This document shows positions 48,301 through 60,884 of a stretch of DNA of 64,000 bases, in pieces (position 1 is the stretch's first letter; every line of letters starts with the position of its first letter). A program made the translations under genes and the position numbers. The DNA lies in NCBI RefSeq assembly GCF_036711975.1, contig NC_091973.1, positions 6,324,001 through 6,388,000 on the forward strand, written 5' to 3'. This stretch comes from Onthophagus taurus. Lineage: Eukaryota; Arthropoda; Insecta; Coleoptera; Scarabaeidae. Below the pieces are notes generated by a model. That model was not told where the DNA came from and did not search any database. It saw only the letters and a list, made by a program, of their open reading frames with translations.

Positions 48301-50009
48301 AAACTGGCAATTATTTTTGGTATCGCATATAATGGGGTGTGATGCATGGCTTAGAGTTTAGTTGCGGCGTGATCGTCGACTGGCCTAAGTAATATCCTTT
48401 AAGGAACAGCTGCAAACATCCTCCAGAACAAAAAAAAAATAAAATAAAATGATGGAAAACGACGAGCTTTCGGGTCTTTCGGCAAAGGATATCCGGTGTA
48501 ACGAGGAGGAGAAACTCCTACGACCAGAAATCATTGGGTATTTATTTGGAAAGTTGAATAGTCGTTGATAAGATTTTTTCATTTTTTTTATATTATCGCA
48601 ATCGGTGTTAATCTTACAGATAAATGACGTAAGATAATCTGTTTTTTTTTTTTTTCGATTAATTAAAATGTTTTAAAAATCGGCGGCTTCTCCTTTGTCC
48701 TTCCTCGCAGTATTTTCTTCTCTTCTCGTCGTCAAGACTTTTTTTTATTATTTTATCGCGTTATTCCGCGGCGTGCCGGGTCTTAGTAACGCTTTGGCAC
48801 GCTTCCAGAAAGATTCAAGGTTTTTTTTCTCCTCGCACCGACGGACGTCAGCAGCGTCGCGACGCTCTCTACTATACTTCGCACTCACTCTTTACAAAAT
48901 ATTTTACAAAATCTTTTACAAAATAATTTACAAAATCTTTTACAAAATTTTTTACAAAATATTCAAAATCCCCCATATTATTTTAACGTGTATCTACCCC
49001 ACAGATTTAAAAAAAAAATATATATAAATTAGAGAACGTGTGGGGCGGTTTTTGTGTTGAGATTCCCGATCTTGCCTTCGGATGTATTCGTTGACTTGGT
49101 GACGTCACCTTGCTATATCGACCAATCGCGTTGCGTTTTACTGGCGGGTATCAACGATCATCTGAGCTTAGTACGAGACCCTATTTCTGGGCGCCTCTGA
49201 CTTCTAGTTCACAAACGCGTGGTGCGCCGTCAGTTTCTGTTACCTTCTGTTACCAGTCGCTAGTGGTCGCTTCGACGACGATATTATATTATGTGACGTT
49301 TTCCTTCCGCGGCCGAGTTCTTATCTATGGAAATACTGTTTTGTGCTGTTACTACTTTTTAACCCTTTGAGACCTTTGAAATATATTTATTTATTTTATT
49401 TTTTTTTCTTTTTCGTTTATGGTTGTTTTTTTTTTTAAATATTTTTTGCGTTTGCCGGTTGTTTAAATCTAGTGTTCCGGGATTATGTGATGAAATGATA
49501 CGCTTTAATTTCGTACGTATTTTCATTTATTTATTATTATTATTAGGGTGGATTTCGTGATATGTCAGAAACGATGGTAATTATTGGACACGATTTCCTA
49601 CCTTATTTCTTTTTTTTTTTAATTACTTTTTTTATAATTCATAAAAAAATTTTTTAAGGTTTATTTTATGTCCTTGTTAGTCAAAGGTCTGTATTGGCCT
49701 TGGTACTGCCTATAACCGATCGATTCCCGGCAATTCTCCACTTCCCCACTAAATCAGGTCACTATGTTTACGGTTTTATTTTCCCATGTCATCCCCCCGT
49801 CGACGCTCTCAATTACCCTTAGGGTTTTTGTTGCAGATCGTCGACATTCACGATTGACGTTTTCTTCTTCCTCTTCATCATCAACAACCCCCACGACGAT
49901 TGTTACTGTTACTTTGACGAGTTTGTCCGCGTCGACGTTTTTATAAATCGGCCGCCCGGATAACGAGTGTCACGGAGTACCAAGAATTTGGTCCAAGATT
50001 TCCTCCGCC
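45380..50009 (+). promoter_or_regulatory. Mef2: GC-rich region upstream of the Mef2 start codon
   Basis: CpG-rich blocks (45430-45560, 45830-46080, 47070-47740, 48100-48350, 48690-49330) alternate with T-rich runs. No ORF resembles a protein. A TTTTTGTTGCAG acceptor at about 49835 may start the 5' UTR part of the first coding exon. A proximal promoter for Mef2 is the simplest reading but is not shown by any single element. Confidence 0.35.
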
Positions 50010-53000
50010 ATGGGTCGCAAGAAAATACAAATATCCAGGATCACCGACGAACGGAACCGACAGGTAAATTAAATTCACTCTCTCTTATATTGTAAAGGCC
50101 AAGATCACTCACTTATCTCTCATTTGGTCCATATACCAAAACAAAATAGATAACACGTTTGTTTTGTAATAAAGTTTTTTTAAAACGTCAGAAAGATAAT
50201 TATCCGTATTTTATAATATCTGCGCGTTCCTATCGTGTGTAATCTTTTTTTGGTCACTTTCTCATTTTTTTATCTCCTATCATTGTTTTTAATTTAAAAT
50301 TTGATCTTTTTAAATTATTATCTAGTCATTTCAATTTGGAATTTTTCCATTTATTTCACTTAAATATATTTTTCTTATTTACTCCTTTCTTTCAGATTTT
50401 TATTCTATATTAAACATACTAATAAAGTAAAATTAGACACTTTTCTAAATTTAACTTAAATGTTTTTTTATAGAATTAAATTCTTCTATTTACGATTTGA
50501 AAGTTTTATATATTATATTTAACCAACAGATTTTTGAGTGAGTTGTCAGTATCCCGGCGGTAGTTGCTAAACCGTTGAGAAAGAAAAAAATGTTTTATAT
50601 AATACGTAAAATTATTTTCCATTTAGGCATAACGGAGAGTATGTAGATTTTTTTAAATGGAACACCCTATATATGTTATATAATTAATAATGTAAAAACC
50701 ACATTTTTTCCAATTTTGCCAGTAGATAAATGATAGTATCCAAAGATATTAGATACAGCGTGTTTCATAAAGATTAGTTACTTTTGATGTTTTTAAAATG
50801 GCTTTTTCATAAATTTTTTAAACGGTACATCCTGTATATTGTGTGCTGGTTGAATTGCCCATCAAGTTACCTTTAATTAATGATAAGTATGTCATATATC
50901 TAACTTTAGTAGTTCGCCTGATATTTAGAATTTAAAAAATAATGTGTAATAAAATATGCATTATTGTACTTAATATTATATTCTGTCTATTTTTTGTTCT
51001 TCCTTTTATATTTGATTAATATTTTATAATTTAAAATAATTTTGCTGCCATACACCAAATTTTAATGCGACTTGGTAATAAAATATGCAATTGTTCTGCC
51101 ATATAATGTTCGACTTTACAAAAAATATATGAATGAAAATATTTTTTTTTGCGGCATTTTGAACAACTTCTAAATATTAATTAAATTAATATCTACTTGT
51201 TGAGCAACGTGTAGTAATTGTTTATAGTTAGTTGCTGCATTTCCTTCAAATAATTTAGTAATTAAAAAAGGGATTTATTGTTCTGCCATTTAGTTGTATT
51301 TTTATCACGTTTTGCTTATTTATTTCTTAATTTCTTTTTTATATTGTATTTTAATATAATATTACTAATTTATCAAATGACAGACAAACAAAAAAGAAAA
51401 AAACAAAAAAAAGAGAATATATTACGTTCTGTCACTTTTTTAAGTACAATAATGACATTTTATTACACATTTTTCTTTAAATTCTAAATATTAGGAAAAC
51501 TATTAAAGTTAGACATATAATATACTTATCATTAATTAAAGGGAACTTGATGAGCAATTCAACTAGCACAAAATATACAGGGTGTTCCGTTCAAAAAAAT
51601 TTAAGAAAAAGCCATTTGAAAAACATCAAAAGTAACTAAGTTTTATAAACAGCCTGTATAGTGTATCTAATATCTTTGAATACTATCATCTTCCTACTGG
51701 CTTTGACTATTATCCGACATAGTTTCAAGTCAAAATCAGCAAATACATCGTTTTTGACATATTTTATTACACATTTTTCTTTAAATTCTAAATATCAGGA
51801 AAACTATTAAAGTTAGACATATAACATACTTATCATTAATTAAAGGGAACTTGATGAGCAATTCAACTAGCACACAATATACAGGGTGTTCCGTTCAAAA
51901 AAATTTAAGAAAAAGCCATTTGAAAAACATCAAAAGTAACTAAGTTTTATAAACAGCCTGTATAGTGTATCTAGTATCTCTGAATACTATCATCTTCCTA
52001 CTGGCTTTGACTATTATCCGACATAGTTTCAAGTCAAAATCAGCAAATACATCGTTTTTGACATATTTTATTACACATTTTTCTTTAAATTCTAAATATC
52101 AGGAAAACCATTAAAGTTAGACATATAACATACTTATCATTAATTAAAGGGAACTTGATGAGCAATTCAACTAGCACAAAATATACAGGGTGTTCCGTTC
52201 AAAAAAATTTAAGAAAAAGCCATTTGAAAAACATCAAAAGTAACTAAGTTTTATAAACAACCTCTACAGTGTATCTAATATCTTTGAATACTATCATCTT
52301 CCTACTGGCTTTGACTATTGTCTGACGTAGTTTCAAGGCAAAATCGGAAAAAATGTCGTTTTTACATCGTTTTTAAAAAGATCCTGTAATAGGCACATTT
52401 TGGAAGAACAATTGAATATCTCAGGAACTATGAACGCTGTGAAATAGTATTCATAATATGTTAAAATATACAGTGTGTTCCATTTAAATAAATTTACGCT
52501 TAAATGGAACAACCTGTATAAGTGAAAATAATTTTACGTAATAGAAAGTGACGATTCAAACAACTTTTGTACGCCGGGATATTAATAATTCACCCTGTAT
52601 ATTTGTAATTGAGATATGGTGGGAAAATCTTATAGCGAATTAATTAAAAGATCCACAATCAAATATTGTACTTTGAACTTATTTAATATAATAATTGACT
52701 GAATAATAAATTTCATATAACAATATTTTTTTTAAGGTGACTTTCAATAAAAGGAAGTTTGGTGTGATGAAAAAGGCTTATGAATTATCGGTGCTGTGCG
52801 ATTGTGAAATAGCGTTGATTATCTTTAGCAGCACTAACAAGCTGTATCAGTACGCGAGCACGGACATGGACAAGGTGCTTCTCAAGTACACGGAATACAA
52901 CGAGCCGCACGAGTCGCTCACCAACAAGAATATTATAGAGGTACATCAAATCCAGCAGCAACTGTGGCTCAATATTTGGCTCATGCATACACGATAACTA

Positions 53001-55340
53001 ACTTTAATTATATATTTTATTTTAATGACTTTTATTTTTATTAATTGGTTTAATTTTATTAATTTGTCGAATCTAACACTGCTTTTTATGTTTTTCTTTT
53101 TCCTTTTATCAACGTTAAGTTGAGTATTTTTTTATTATTTCTTTGACACGAGGTTATCGATTCTTTGCATTTGCCTGTTATTCTCACTAGTTGTTGCTTT
53201 AGTTTTTAAAAAACTAAGAATTTTATATACTCTTAACTCGGACGTGTGCGATGGCGTAAATGAGTAGGTAAAACGAAACTTTTTTTTATTTATACATATC
53301 TCATTTATAAATTGAAAAAAGGAGCTAGTGTGTTTGATGTGTGTGTGATAGCCCTTGAGGCTGTCTTACTCCATGAGCTGGTCCACTGACACTTGCAGGC
53401 ACTCAATAAGAAGGAGCATAAGAACGGCGTTATGAGTCCTGAGAGCCCCGAACCAGAGACTGAGTACCAACTTACACCCAGGACTGAGGCCAAGTACAGC
53501 AAAATCGATCAGGAGTTTCAAATGATGTTGCAAAGAAACCAAATGAATGGCCAAAGGGTAAGCTAATAAAATAACATAATTAACAAAACAAAAATGATTT
53601 GGGATAACCAAATCCGGGCCCCTAAAAATCCTTCAAAAGAATGATTTAGAATTCAATATGACACTGATAACGCTTAATCTGTTCAAACTTTCCAAAACAC
53701 TACATTATCTTTGAGAATAAATACCGTCACGTTATCAGCCACTTTACATTACATACATTTATGTGTAATAATCGAACTAATCTTGGCAATTTTTTTCACT
53801 TGTTACGACTCAAATTCTGAAATTATAAAACATTTCAATTATTTTATTATTTTATTTCTTTAAAAAAAAAATTCATTTCTTTTCGCGAATTAACCGTATA
53901 TAAATTAAATTCCTTATCAGGTTTTCGCTAAATATTTAACAATGTTTAAAACCTGGATGACCCGTTATTTAAATATTAAAGCTTATTGTTTTGTACCTAT
54001 TATCTAATATTTATTTTTGGTTTAATTCTCAATGGATATTTCCATGAATTTTATGTAATTTATACTTAATTTATAGCCTGTAACAATGGGAAGTAGTAAT
54101 TATTCACAACCAGTGTCGGTTCCGGTGAATATAAGTTACAGCGAATCGGGCCTTCTGCAATCTAGTCCACAAATGCCGCACACAAGTATGAGCCCGAGAC
54201 CGTCATCGTCAGAAACCGATTCAGTGTATCCGAGTGGCGGCATGCTCGAAATGAGCAACGGTTACCCGAATTCGTCATCACCCATGGGTGGTTCACCATC
54301 CCCGGGACCAAGTCCTGGGCCTGGACTTAGCTCTTCTAAACAACAACCACCACCGCATGGTAAACAACACTCGCCGGGACCGAGATCCAATCTCCGAGTG
54401 GTTATACCGACCCCACTTGGGTCTACACTCGCCTCTGACGAAGTTTCGTACGGAGAAGTGAGTATTTTTTCTTGTGTGTTTGAAAATAATGAATTAACTT
54501 AACCATTTTTGAAATATGTAATTTTAAAGTGTATTAACAAACTTCATCAAATTAAAGTAATACACTTTAAAAATACATATTAGTTAAAAAAATTTAGTAA
54601 CGTCATTGTTTTTAGCTTAAATATATTTATTTAATGCTGCGCAAAAGTTGCGTCAAGGAAACGTCTTTCTTTTATTGTGTAAAAAAAGTAGATGTAGTTT
54701 TGATATTAAGGTGATTGGGTTACGAGGAGGACGTTTTCTCGACGCAACAAAAAAATTTTTTGGTAACCTTACCAAAAATAAGCGTGGCAACGAACAGACG
54801 TTACGTGAGCTGTAGTATCTCTTACAGCATAATCGCTCACAGCAGTCATTGAACACACCTGTGGTGGCATTGCAGACGCCCGGATTGTCGAGCTACCCGA
54901 GTGCCTTGACAACATTTGGGGGTGGCGAATTCATTGGTTCGGACATGAGCCTAGCTTCATCGATTCCATGGAGTACGCATTCAATCCCCACGTCCCTAGC
55001 GCATGGAAACGCGCTACCCCACCTATCGGTATCAAGCAGCACACCACCTCCGGCATCATCGCCACTCCCAATGAACATCAAAAGCGAACCCGTGTCGCCG
55101 CCCCGGGACCATCATCATCACATCGGTGCCGGAATTCATCATGCGCACGTCCACAGTTTGAACCTTTCGCACAGTAGCCATCATACGAGGCCGAATTCGG
55201 CAGGTCAAATGACTCCAACACCTGGAAGCGTCACACCCACGAATATGCCGTCACCACCGGGACCGCCAAGTGGAAACGATTATGATAACGGGCCGCCAAT
55301 GTTAAAGAGGTCGCGTATCGCTGAAGGTTGGCCATCGTAG
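50010..55340 (+). CDS. Mef2: Myocyte enhancer factor 2
   Basis: MADS-box transcription factor that binds YTAWWWWTAR sites and drives muscle differentiation; in flies it also acts in fat body. Exons 50010-50063, 52737-52940, 53399-53557, 54077-54457 and 54828-55340 total 1311 nt, 436 residues. Residues 1-57 are the MADS box ([17 protein letters not shown], then [20 protein letters not shown]) and 58-86 the MEF2 domain ([20 protein letters not shown]). [17 protein letters not shown] follows, then a Ser/Pro/His-rich activation region with [28 protein letters not shown] (a phospho-sumoyl switch type motif) and a basic KRSRIAEGW end acting as nuclear signal. The last exon has two in-frame acceptors, 54828 and 54843; the first matches the fly protein better. 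Confidence 0.96.
50640..52560. repeat. 304-bp tandem repeat with an inverted copy (first Mef2 coding intron)
   Basis: TACAGGGTGTTCCGTTC recurs at about 51576, 51880 and 52184, a period of 304 bp, with nearly identical copies. The same sequence lies inverted at about 50640-51120 (TTAATTAATGATAAGTATGT, complement of ACATACTTATCATTAATTAA). The whole is a foldback structure in the 2.7-kb intron between the two MADS-box exons. Outer ends carry the CAGGGTGTTCC type sequence common in insect palindromic MITEs. Confidence 0.85.
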
Positions 55341-57901
55341 GCCGCTCTTACCACCTTCAAATTGGGTGGCAAAAGCGGCGCTGAGCGCGACAAAACAGCG
55401 ACACCGCGGAACGCTAGTGCCATATAGTGATTTTTTCCAAAATACACACACATACACACGTTTCTTTGCCAATATTGTCATCTATGTGATAAACTGTTAA
55501 AAAAAGAGAAGAAGAGTAATGAAAAAAAAAAAAAAAGAATTAAAACAAAAAACAGTTTTGAATATTTTGATGATGAGAGAATTAAAAGATTTTAAAGAAA
55601 TGGTTTAAGAAAAAAAGAGATATAAAATTTGTTATAGTCCGCATTAAAAATAAAGTGAAGGACGCTATTTTCTATATAAATATGAAATTATAAAGATGAA
55701 AGTATATCGAGTCAATGAAATTTTCTTTTTTAAGTGTTTTCGGTTGTACGTATATAAATAATGTCTATATATTTATATACGGGTTAAGATGAAGAATTCA
55801 AATGAAGAATGCAATTGCGAGGAAGGAAAGTGAGGGTTATATTTTAATAAATGGTGCGGTGCGTCGGACGTACAAGTAAAAAAAAACATTTTTCCTTTGC
55901 GTTGACGTCTTAAAGTGGTTCCGGTCCCAAGTCGTCTAACGGAAAAGATAAAAAAAATTATATATATATAAAATAAAATAGCAATCGTTCAGAACGGCGG
56001 CAAGTTCTTATTTCGACCTTAAACGAACATGATTATATAGTGCCATTATTTTTCTTGTAATTATTAGTGTCTTTTTTATAAATGTTTTTAGATGACTAGT
56101 ATATTATTTATAATGTACACTTGTTAATTTAGCCTGGATGCAGTCACTAACAAAACGATACAATGTGAAGAAAATATGAAAACAAATAAGAGAGAAAACG
56201 TCGGTTTTAAATCGACGAATTTAATAATGTACAACGTGAAGATACAATATGACGACAGAAATGACACGATATATATGTTATTTGATTAATTGTGAATGGA
56301 AACAGAGATTTTTATGAACCCGCACGAAACGATACGTTGTTTACGGGTTCTCGTATTTGTTATTACGTAATGTACTGGTGCTTTTTCCCCTACCTACCCC
56401 CAAAAACAAAACAAAAACAAGAAACCTCCCCCAGAATTGCCGATCGAACGTACTCTATCCGTTGGCTGTTGCGCGGCCCGCTTAGGCGGTCCAGCGTTTT
56501 TTTTGAATGTACTGCTTCCCCATGGAACCTAGAGTGTTCATTGTTGTAGCCTTTTCAATTTGTTTGTGATTTCAGAGTACGATGATATACATTACATATA
56601 TATCTATTCTGTATATTGACCTACACAAATGATGAAGAAAAAAAAAAGAAACAAAAATGATATATATGATGAGATGATACGATTATACATTATATTATAT
56701 ATATATACATATATATTTTATCTACTGTTGTGTGCACAAACCTTGCACATAGTTTTAAAGTTTACGGATTACTAATGCCCGGGCCGCCACGGCTGGAATA
56801 AAAAAAAATCGAGCCGATCGTGTAGCTGCGGATGAAAACCCTATCTCCACTGACTACTGTAGGAATGCCTTACTCACAGTGCCTAACAATATATGTGTAC
56901 GTATCTATTTGTGTATGTACTACAACGTCGATGGTCGATGTCTGATAGTCATCGTCAATGTCCGAAAGATAAATAAGTAAATAAATTTAAAAAAAAAAAA
57001 ACATATTTAATGAAAACCAAGCCGCTGCGGTACAACTCGTCGACTCTTCACAGGGTATTACGCCGTGTACACCTTTTACTCCATCATCCATACAAAATCA
57101 ACTTTCATAATCATACAAATCTCACAATCATTACTATTAAAACCATACAAATGACAAAATCCACATTATCAACAATAGATTTGTTTTGGAGATAATTCCG
57201 GATTCTTCTGCGCTTGCCCAGTATCATTTTCAGTACTGCGCAAACGTAGGAGAAACGTCAACTGTTGCTAGAACAAACCTAACAAATATATGTATTATTG
57301 ATTAGTTATGATTGTTTAGTTGATTTTATATGGATAATTCCACTCCGTCTGTGCTTAAACGGACAGACCATTACCGCTGCTTGTGCCTTCTTGTCTAACC
57401 CAGTACCTTCTGTTCCCGATCTGGCTTCCGTGTCACTGCACTCTTAAATGTGTCTTCTCTATGTTACTCGGTAAGGCCGTTACCGTTTAGACCCGTCTCA
57501 TATCGAGAAGTCAATTGACACGTTCAGTTTAGTTAGATTTTCTCCTCCCCTCCCCTCTACATTTAGCTGATGATTTTACTGATTACGTTTTTTGAACGCC
57601 ACATTTCTAAATGGACGAAATACACCGGCTACACCATTTTTTTTTGTACATATTTGATGTATTATTGTAGCGTTGCCACGTGTTCTCTTTTTATTTTATT
57701 TTTATTTTTTGGTTTATCCGCGTCGGTTTCTTTTTTAAACGAGTTCAAAATAATTTTTTTTTAAAGTATATATATAATATTTTTTTTTTAATTCTTGGCA
57801 TAAACATATATTGCGTCCATTTGATTTGGGCATTTTTTTTTTCAATCATGTGCAATATTAATCTGAAATTTATTTATCTATGATGTATTAAATTTAAACC
57901 A

Positions 57902-57907
57902 AATAAA
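57902..57907 (+). other. Polyadenylation signal, Mef2 proximal
   Basis: AATAAA within GTATTAAATTTAAACCAAAT and before TTGTTTGTTACAAACTG. Confidence 0.6.
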
Positions 57908-58514
57908 ATTGTTTGTTACAAACTGACGTTTTATTTACGTTAGTGCTAATATACCTCTGTCGAGCATTCTGCTTATTGCTTTTTAGTGTCTTAGTGTTAA
58001 CTGTAACGATGCGTGTTAGAAAAAAATATCTCTCTTATTTCTTTTTCTGTTTGGGCATGTATTACTTCCCCTCCTTAAAGAATCAACTCGGTGTTGCATG
58101 GTACGCTTATTTGATATGTTTCACTTTTCTTACTTTTCGATGTCTAGTTTTTTAGTAGGAAATGCTTGTGCTAGTAAAACCCGGTGTTGCAGAAAAAAGA
58201 TGAAAAAAGAAAACGCAGCTACACTATTGTACATAGAAAGAAATATATATATACATATAGTTTTTCTCGTTTAGTCGTTCGTACCTTCCTCGTTCTAGTG
58301 TTTTTTGCAAAAAAATGGAATGCATCTCATTTAGCAACAAAAAAGGAGGAGATTTTATTATATGTATTCGTTCTATCCAAATATGAAAAAAAAGAAAAAG
58401 GTATAAATGTCCCCTTAATACTGCGTCCGAATACATTATGTACTCTGGGCATTTTATTAAAAAATGTGCAATATATATGAAGATTATTTATCTTAATGTA
58501 TTAAATTTCAACCA

Positions 58515-58520
58515 AATAAA
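58515..58520 (+). other. Polyadenylation signal, Mef2 distal
   Basis: AATAAA in a near copy of the proximal context (GTATTAAATTTCAACCAAAT before, ACTGTTTGTTACAATATC after). It lies 400 bp before the imd start codon. Confidence 0.6.
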
Positions 58521-58919
58521 AACTGTTTGTTACAATATCATTTATTTCTTTTCTTTAACATTATTTATTTCATTAATCTCGTTAACATGTAATAAAGACA
58601 ATACGAAAATAAACCAATGTATTTATTCTCATTTTTTTGCATGCTTATAACTACTATTATTAGTATTTAACAAACTTCTCGTTCGTTATTTGTACTTTTA
58701 TTCAGGGTCACGTGACGAAAGAGCTCTCCCAATCCGTCTCGGTGCAATCGACCAGAAAAAGCTGGTTATATACGCATGAATTAAAGATAAAAAGAGAGAG
58801 ACATAGCAATGGTAATTCCGATAAGTAGTAAGGTTTTACCAGGTTATCGATAAGTTGACAGCTAGTCTTCGCAATTTGCGAGTTTGTTTACGTCGATTAA
58901 TGTAAAGAAATCTATAAAA

Positions 58920-59694
58920 ATGAGTAACGCTAATGATTATGACGAGGATTTAACGACCGACGCCAAACCAATAGACACAGAACCCAACGTGCACAAAGAA
59001 AAATTAAATAAATCAAAATCGGACGATGGCGATACAAAACACACAAAACAGATTGAAGAGGATGTTGAAGATGCAATACCAATTACGTACAAAGTGAACA
59101 ATATGAAGAAAAAAAAGGGAAAGAACCTAACTAATAGCCGTAAGTTTTTAGGCACGCTTTCTTTGTTGTACAAGTTGACATATTTAATTTTTTCCATAAA
59201 TTAGCCACAGCAAACATAATAAATATTGCAAATTGTAATGGAGTACAAATTGGCAAAAGTATAACATACAACATACAAAAAAAAGAATCAAAAGATGAAT
59301 CTGAAAAGAAGCAATATCAAAAAACTAAAACAATAACAAAGCTATTTGATTGCAAAGAAAGGGTGAACGAGGATGATCTTATGTTTGTTTCAACTCATGT
59401 TGGCGAAGGCTGGCGAGATATCGGACGAAAACTGAAGTATTCTGATGGGCAAATATATCAATTTGAAGAAACACATAGAATAAAAGGAATCAAAGAAGTA
59501 TCCTATCTTATCTTCATTAAATTAATTAATGAATTAATTTCATTTTAAAACTATTTTAGGTTGTTTATCAAATGTTATTAGATTGGATCCAAAACGAGCC
59601 AGAAACAGCAACGCTGGGAAAATTAAGTACAATTTTATGGGAAACTCAACAAGAAGAAGTCGTCCACCTGCTATCGACCAAATTAACTTTGTAA
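58920..59694 (+). CDS. imd: Immune deficiency (Imd) adaptor with RHIM-like motif and death domain
   Basis: Cytoplasmic adaptor that links peptidoglycan receptors (PGRP-LC/LE) to FADD and the caspase Dredd and thereby activates Relish. Exons 58920-59139, 59205-59497 and 59560-59694 total 648 nt, 215 residues. Near the N-terminus, LTTD (11-14) followed by AKPI (15-18) fits the caspase cleavage site and IAP-binding motif by which cleaved Imd recruits DIAP2. Residues 76-95 (ANIINIANCNGVQIGKSITY) form a RHIM-like motif with the core VQIG at 87-90. The death domain spans about 129-211 (DDLMFVSTHVGEGWRDIGRKL to EEVVHLL). The middle region is Lys/Asp-rich and probably disordered. The ATG at 58920 is the first in frame; only TTG lies upstream. 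Mef2 ends about 400 bp before. Confidence 0.93.
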
Positions 59695-59785
59695 ATAAGC
59701 TCAATTTGTGATAAAATTAACTTTTTTTTATAGACGTTTACAATTATTTTATAACAAGAAATACTGTAATATAACAATTTAAGAT

Positions 59786-59791
59786 AATAAA
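59786..59791 (+). other. Polyadenylation signal of imd
   Basis: AATAAA 92 bp after the stop codon; 59800-60195 holds the short spacer and the upstream region of TRAPPC8 and no other gene. Confidence 0.6.
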
Positions 59792-60195
59792 CGAACTAAC
59801 AATTAATTTTTTTGATGTTTTTTTTGACATTCAAGAAGTCGATAAAGTAGGTAACTAATACATTTAAAACATTTTAATAACAAAATAAAATTAAAATATA
59901 AACATAAAAAAGTAACACAAATTAAATCGATACTAATTAAATAATATTTAACTTTAATAAATTTTCACTTGACGTTTATAAAATTTGACGTGTCGGTTTA
60001 GTAGGAAATATGCCCGAAACAAAATAAAGTACTATTTGACAGGTAACATTCAACATTTTCGTGTAAAATATATAAATTAAACATAAATCGTTTAATATTT
60101 TTTAAAACAAAATTCATTCAAACAATGCAATAATTACCAGTGATGTGAAAGTACACGACGGTTTCGCCCGTACACAAAAGTAACCTACAAAACAA

Positions 60196-60352
60196 ATGGC
60201 TCACTGCAAACTAACCCCACATGAGTTTATAAAAAATGCGTTTACGCCACAAATCGCAGTTATATGTAGCCCTAAAGTTGAAGAAATCAGCCAAAGGAAT
60301 AACTTAACGTTCAGAGAACTATTACAACCGTTTTGTAAATTAGGAACTGAAG
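60196..60352 (+). CDS. TRAPPC8: TRAPP complex subunit 8, first coding exon
   Basis: TRAPPC8 (Trs85) is a subunit of the TRAPPIII complex, which acts as a Rab1 exchange factor in ER-Golgi traffic and autophagy. The exon encodes 52 residues plus one base and ends at TGAAG/GTAAAG. The order of blocks agrees with the TRAPPC8 N-terminus: MAHC, ELI-like EFI, FTPQIAVICS, then NNLTFRELLQPFCKL. The family is above 1,200 residues, so nearly all of the gene lies beyond the window, after an intron of at least 3.6 kb filled with family 3 repeats. The ATG is in the context ACAAATGG. Identification rests on a short exon but the match pattern is good. Confidence 0.8.
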
Positions 60353-60880
60353 GTAAAGTTAGGTTATGTTCACATTTATTAACAATTTTTCTTATTAAAT
60401 AAATGTGTTGGATTATTTATGAGAGTAAGATATTTTTGATATTTTTGTCACACCTTATTCTGGACTGACTCTGATATATGTGGTGTTAAAATTTACACCC
60501 TTAAGAAGTGTTATATTAATAATGAGAAAAACAAGGTGAGTTAAGTTTCCTACCTTTAAAAAGGTAACCCACTGAAGCGCCTTAATTAATTAAGAAGAAA
60601 AAAAATCATGGCATAAATAAGCTGTGGTAAGTGGATTATTTAATAAGTATTGCACAACAATTTCTGAAGTATAACCTCATTTATTTTGTTGTTAGTATTC
60701 GTTTCCCGCGCTATTAATTATCACAATTACTATCAGCATGAATCATACACCTGGTATAACACCTCTGCAGTATCAAGAAATGTAATACATACTAGAACGA
60801 AGTTGCTTTTTAGAGTAAGACTGATACATTATTACTATACAACCTTAATTCAATAACATTTTTTTAGGAGCTATAATAAA
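60353..60880. other. Start of TRAPPC8 intron 1, unique part
   Basis: AT-rich intron sequence before the repeat array. Nothing recognisable. Confidence 0.4.
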
Positions 60881-60884
60881 TCAG

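Larger units (their letters stand above)
55341..58520 (+). other. Mef2: Mef2 3' untranslated region
   Basis: About 3 kb of AT-rich, non-coding sequence after the Mef2 stop with poly-A/T runs and TATATA tracts. Two likely polyadenylation signals, 57902-57907 and 58515-58520, sit in duplicated contexts. No convincing ORF is present; frames in this stretch are short and of low complexity. Confidence 0.6.

Noticed and set aside
54893-55177. Open frames within the last Mef2 exon in other frames
   Set aside because: Shadows of the conserved Mef2 frame.
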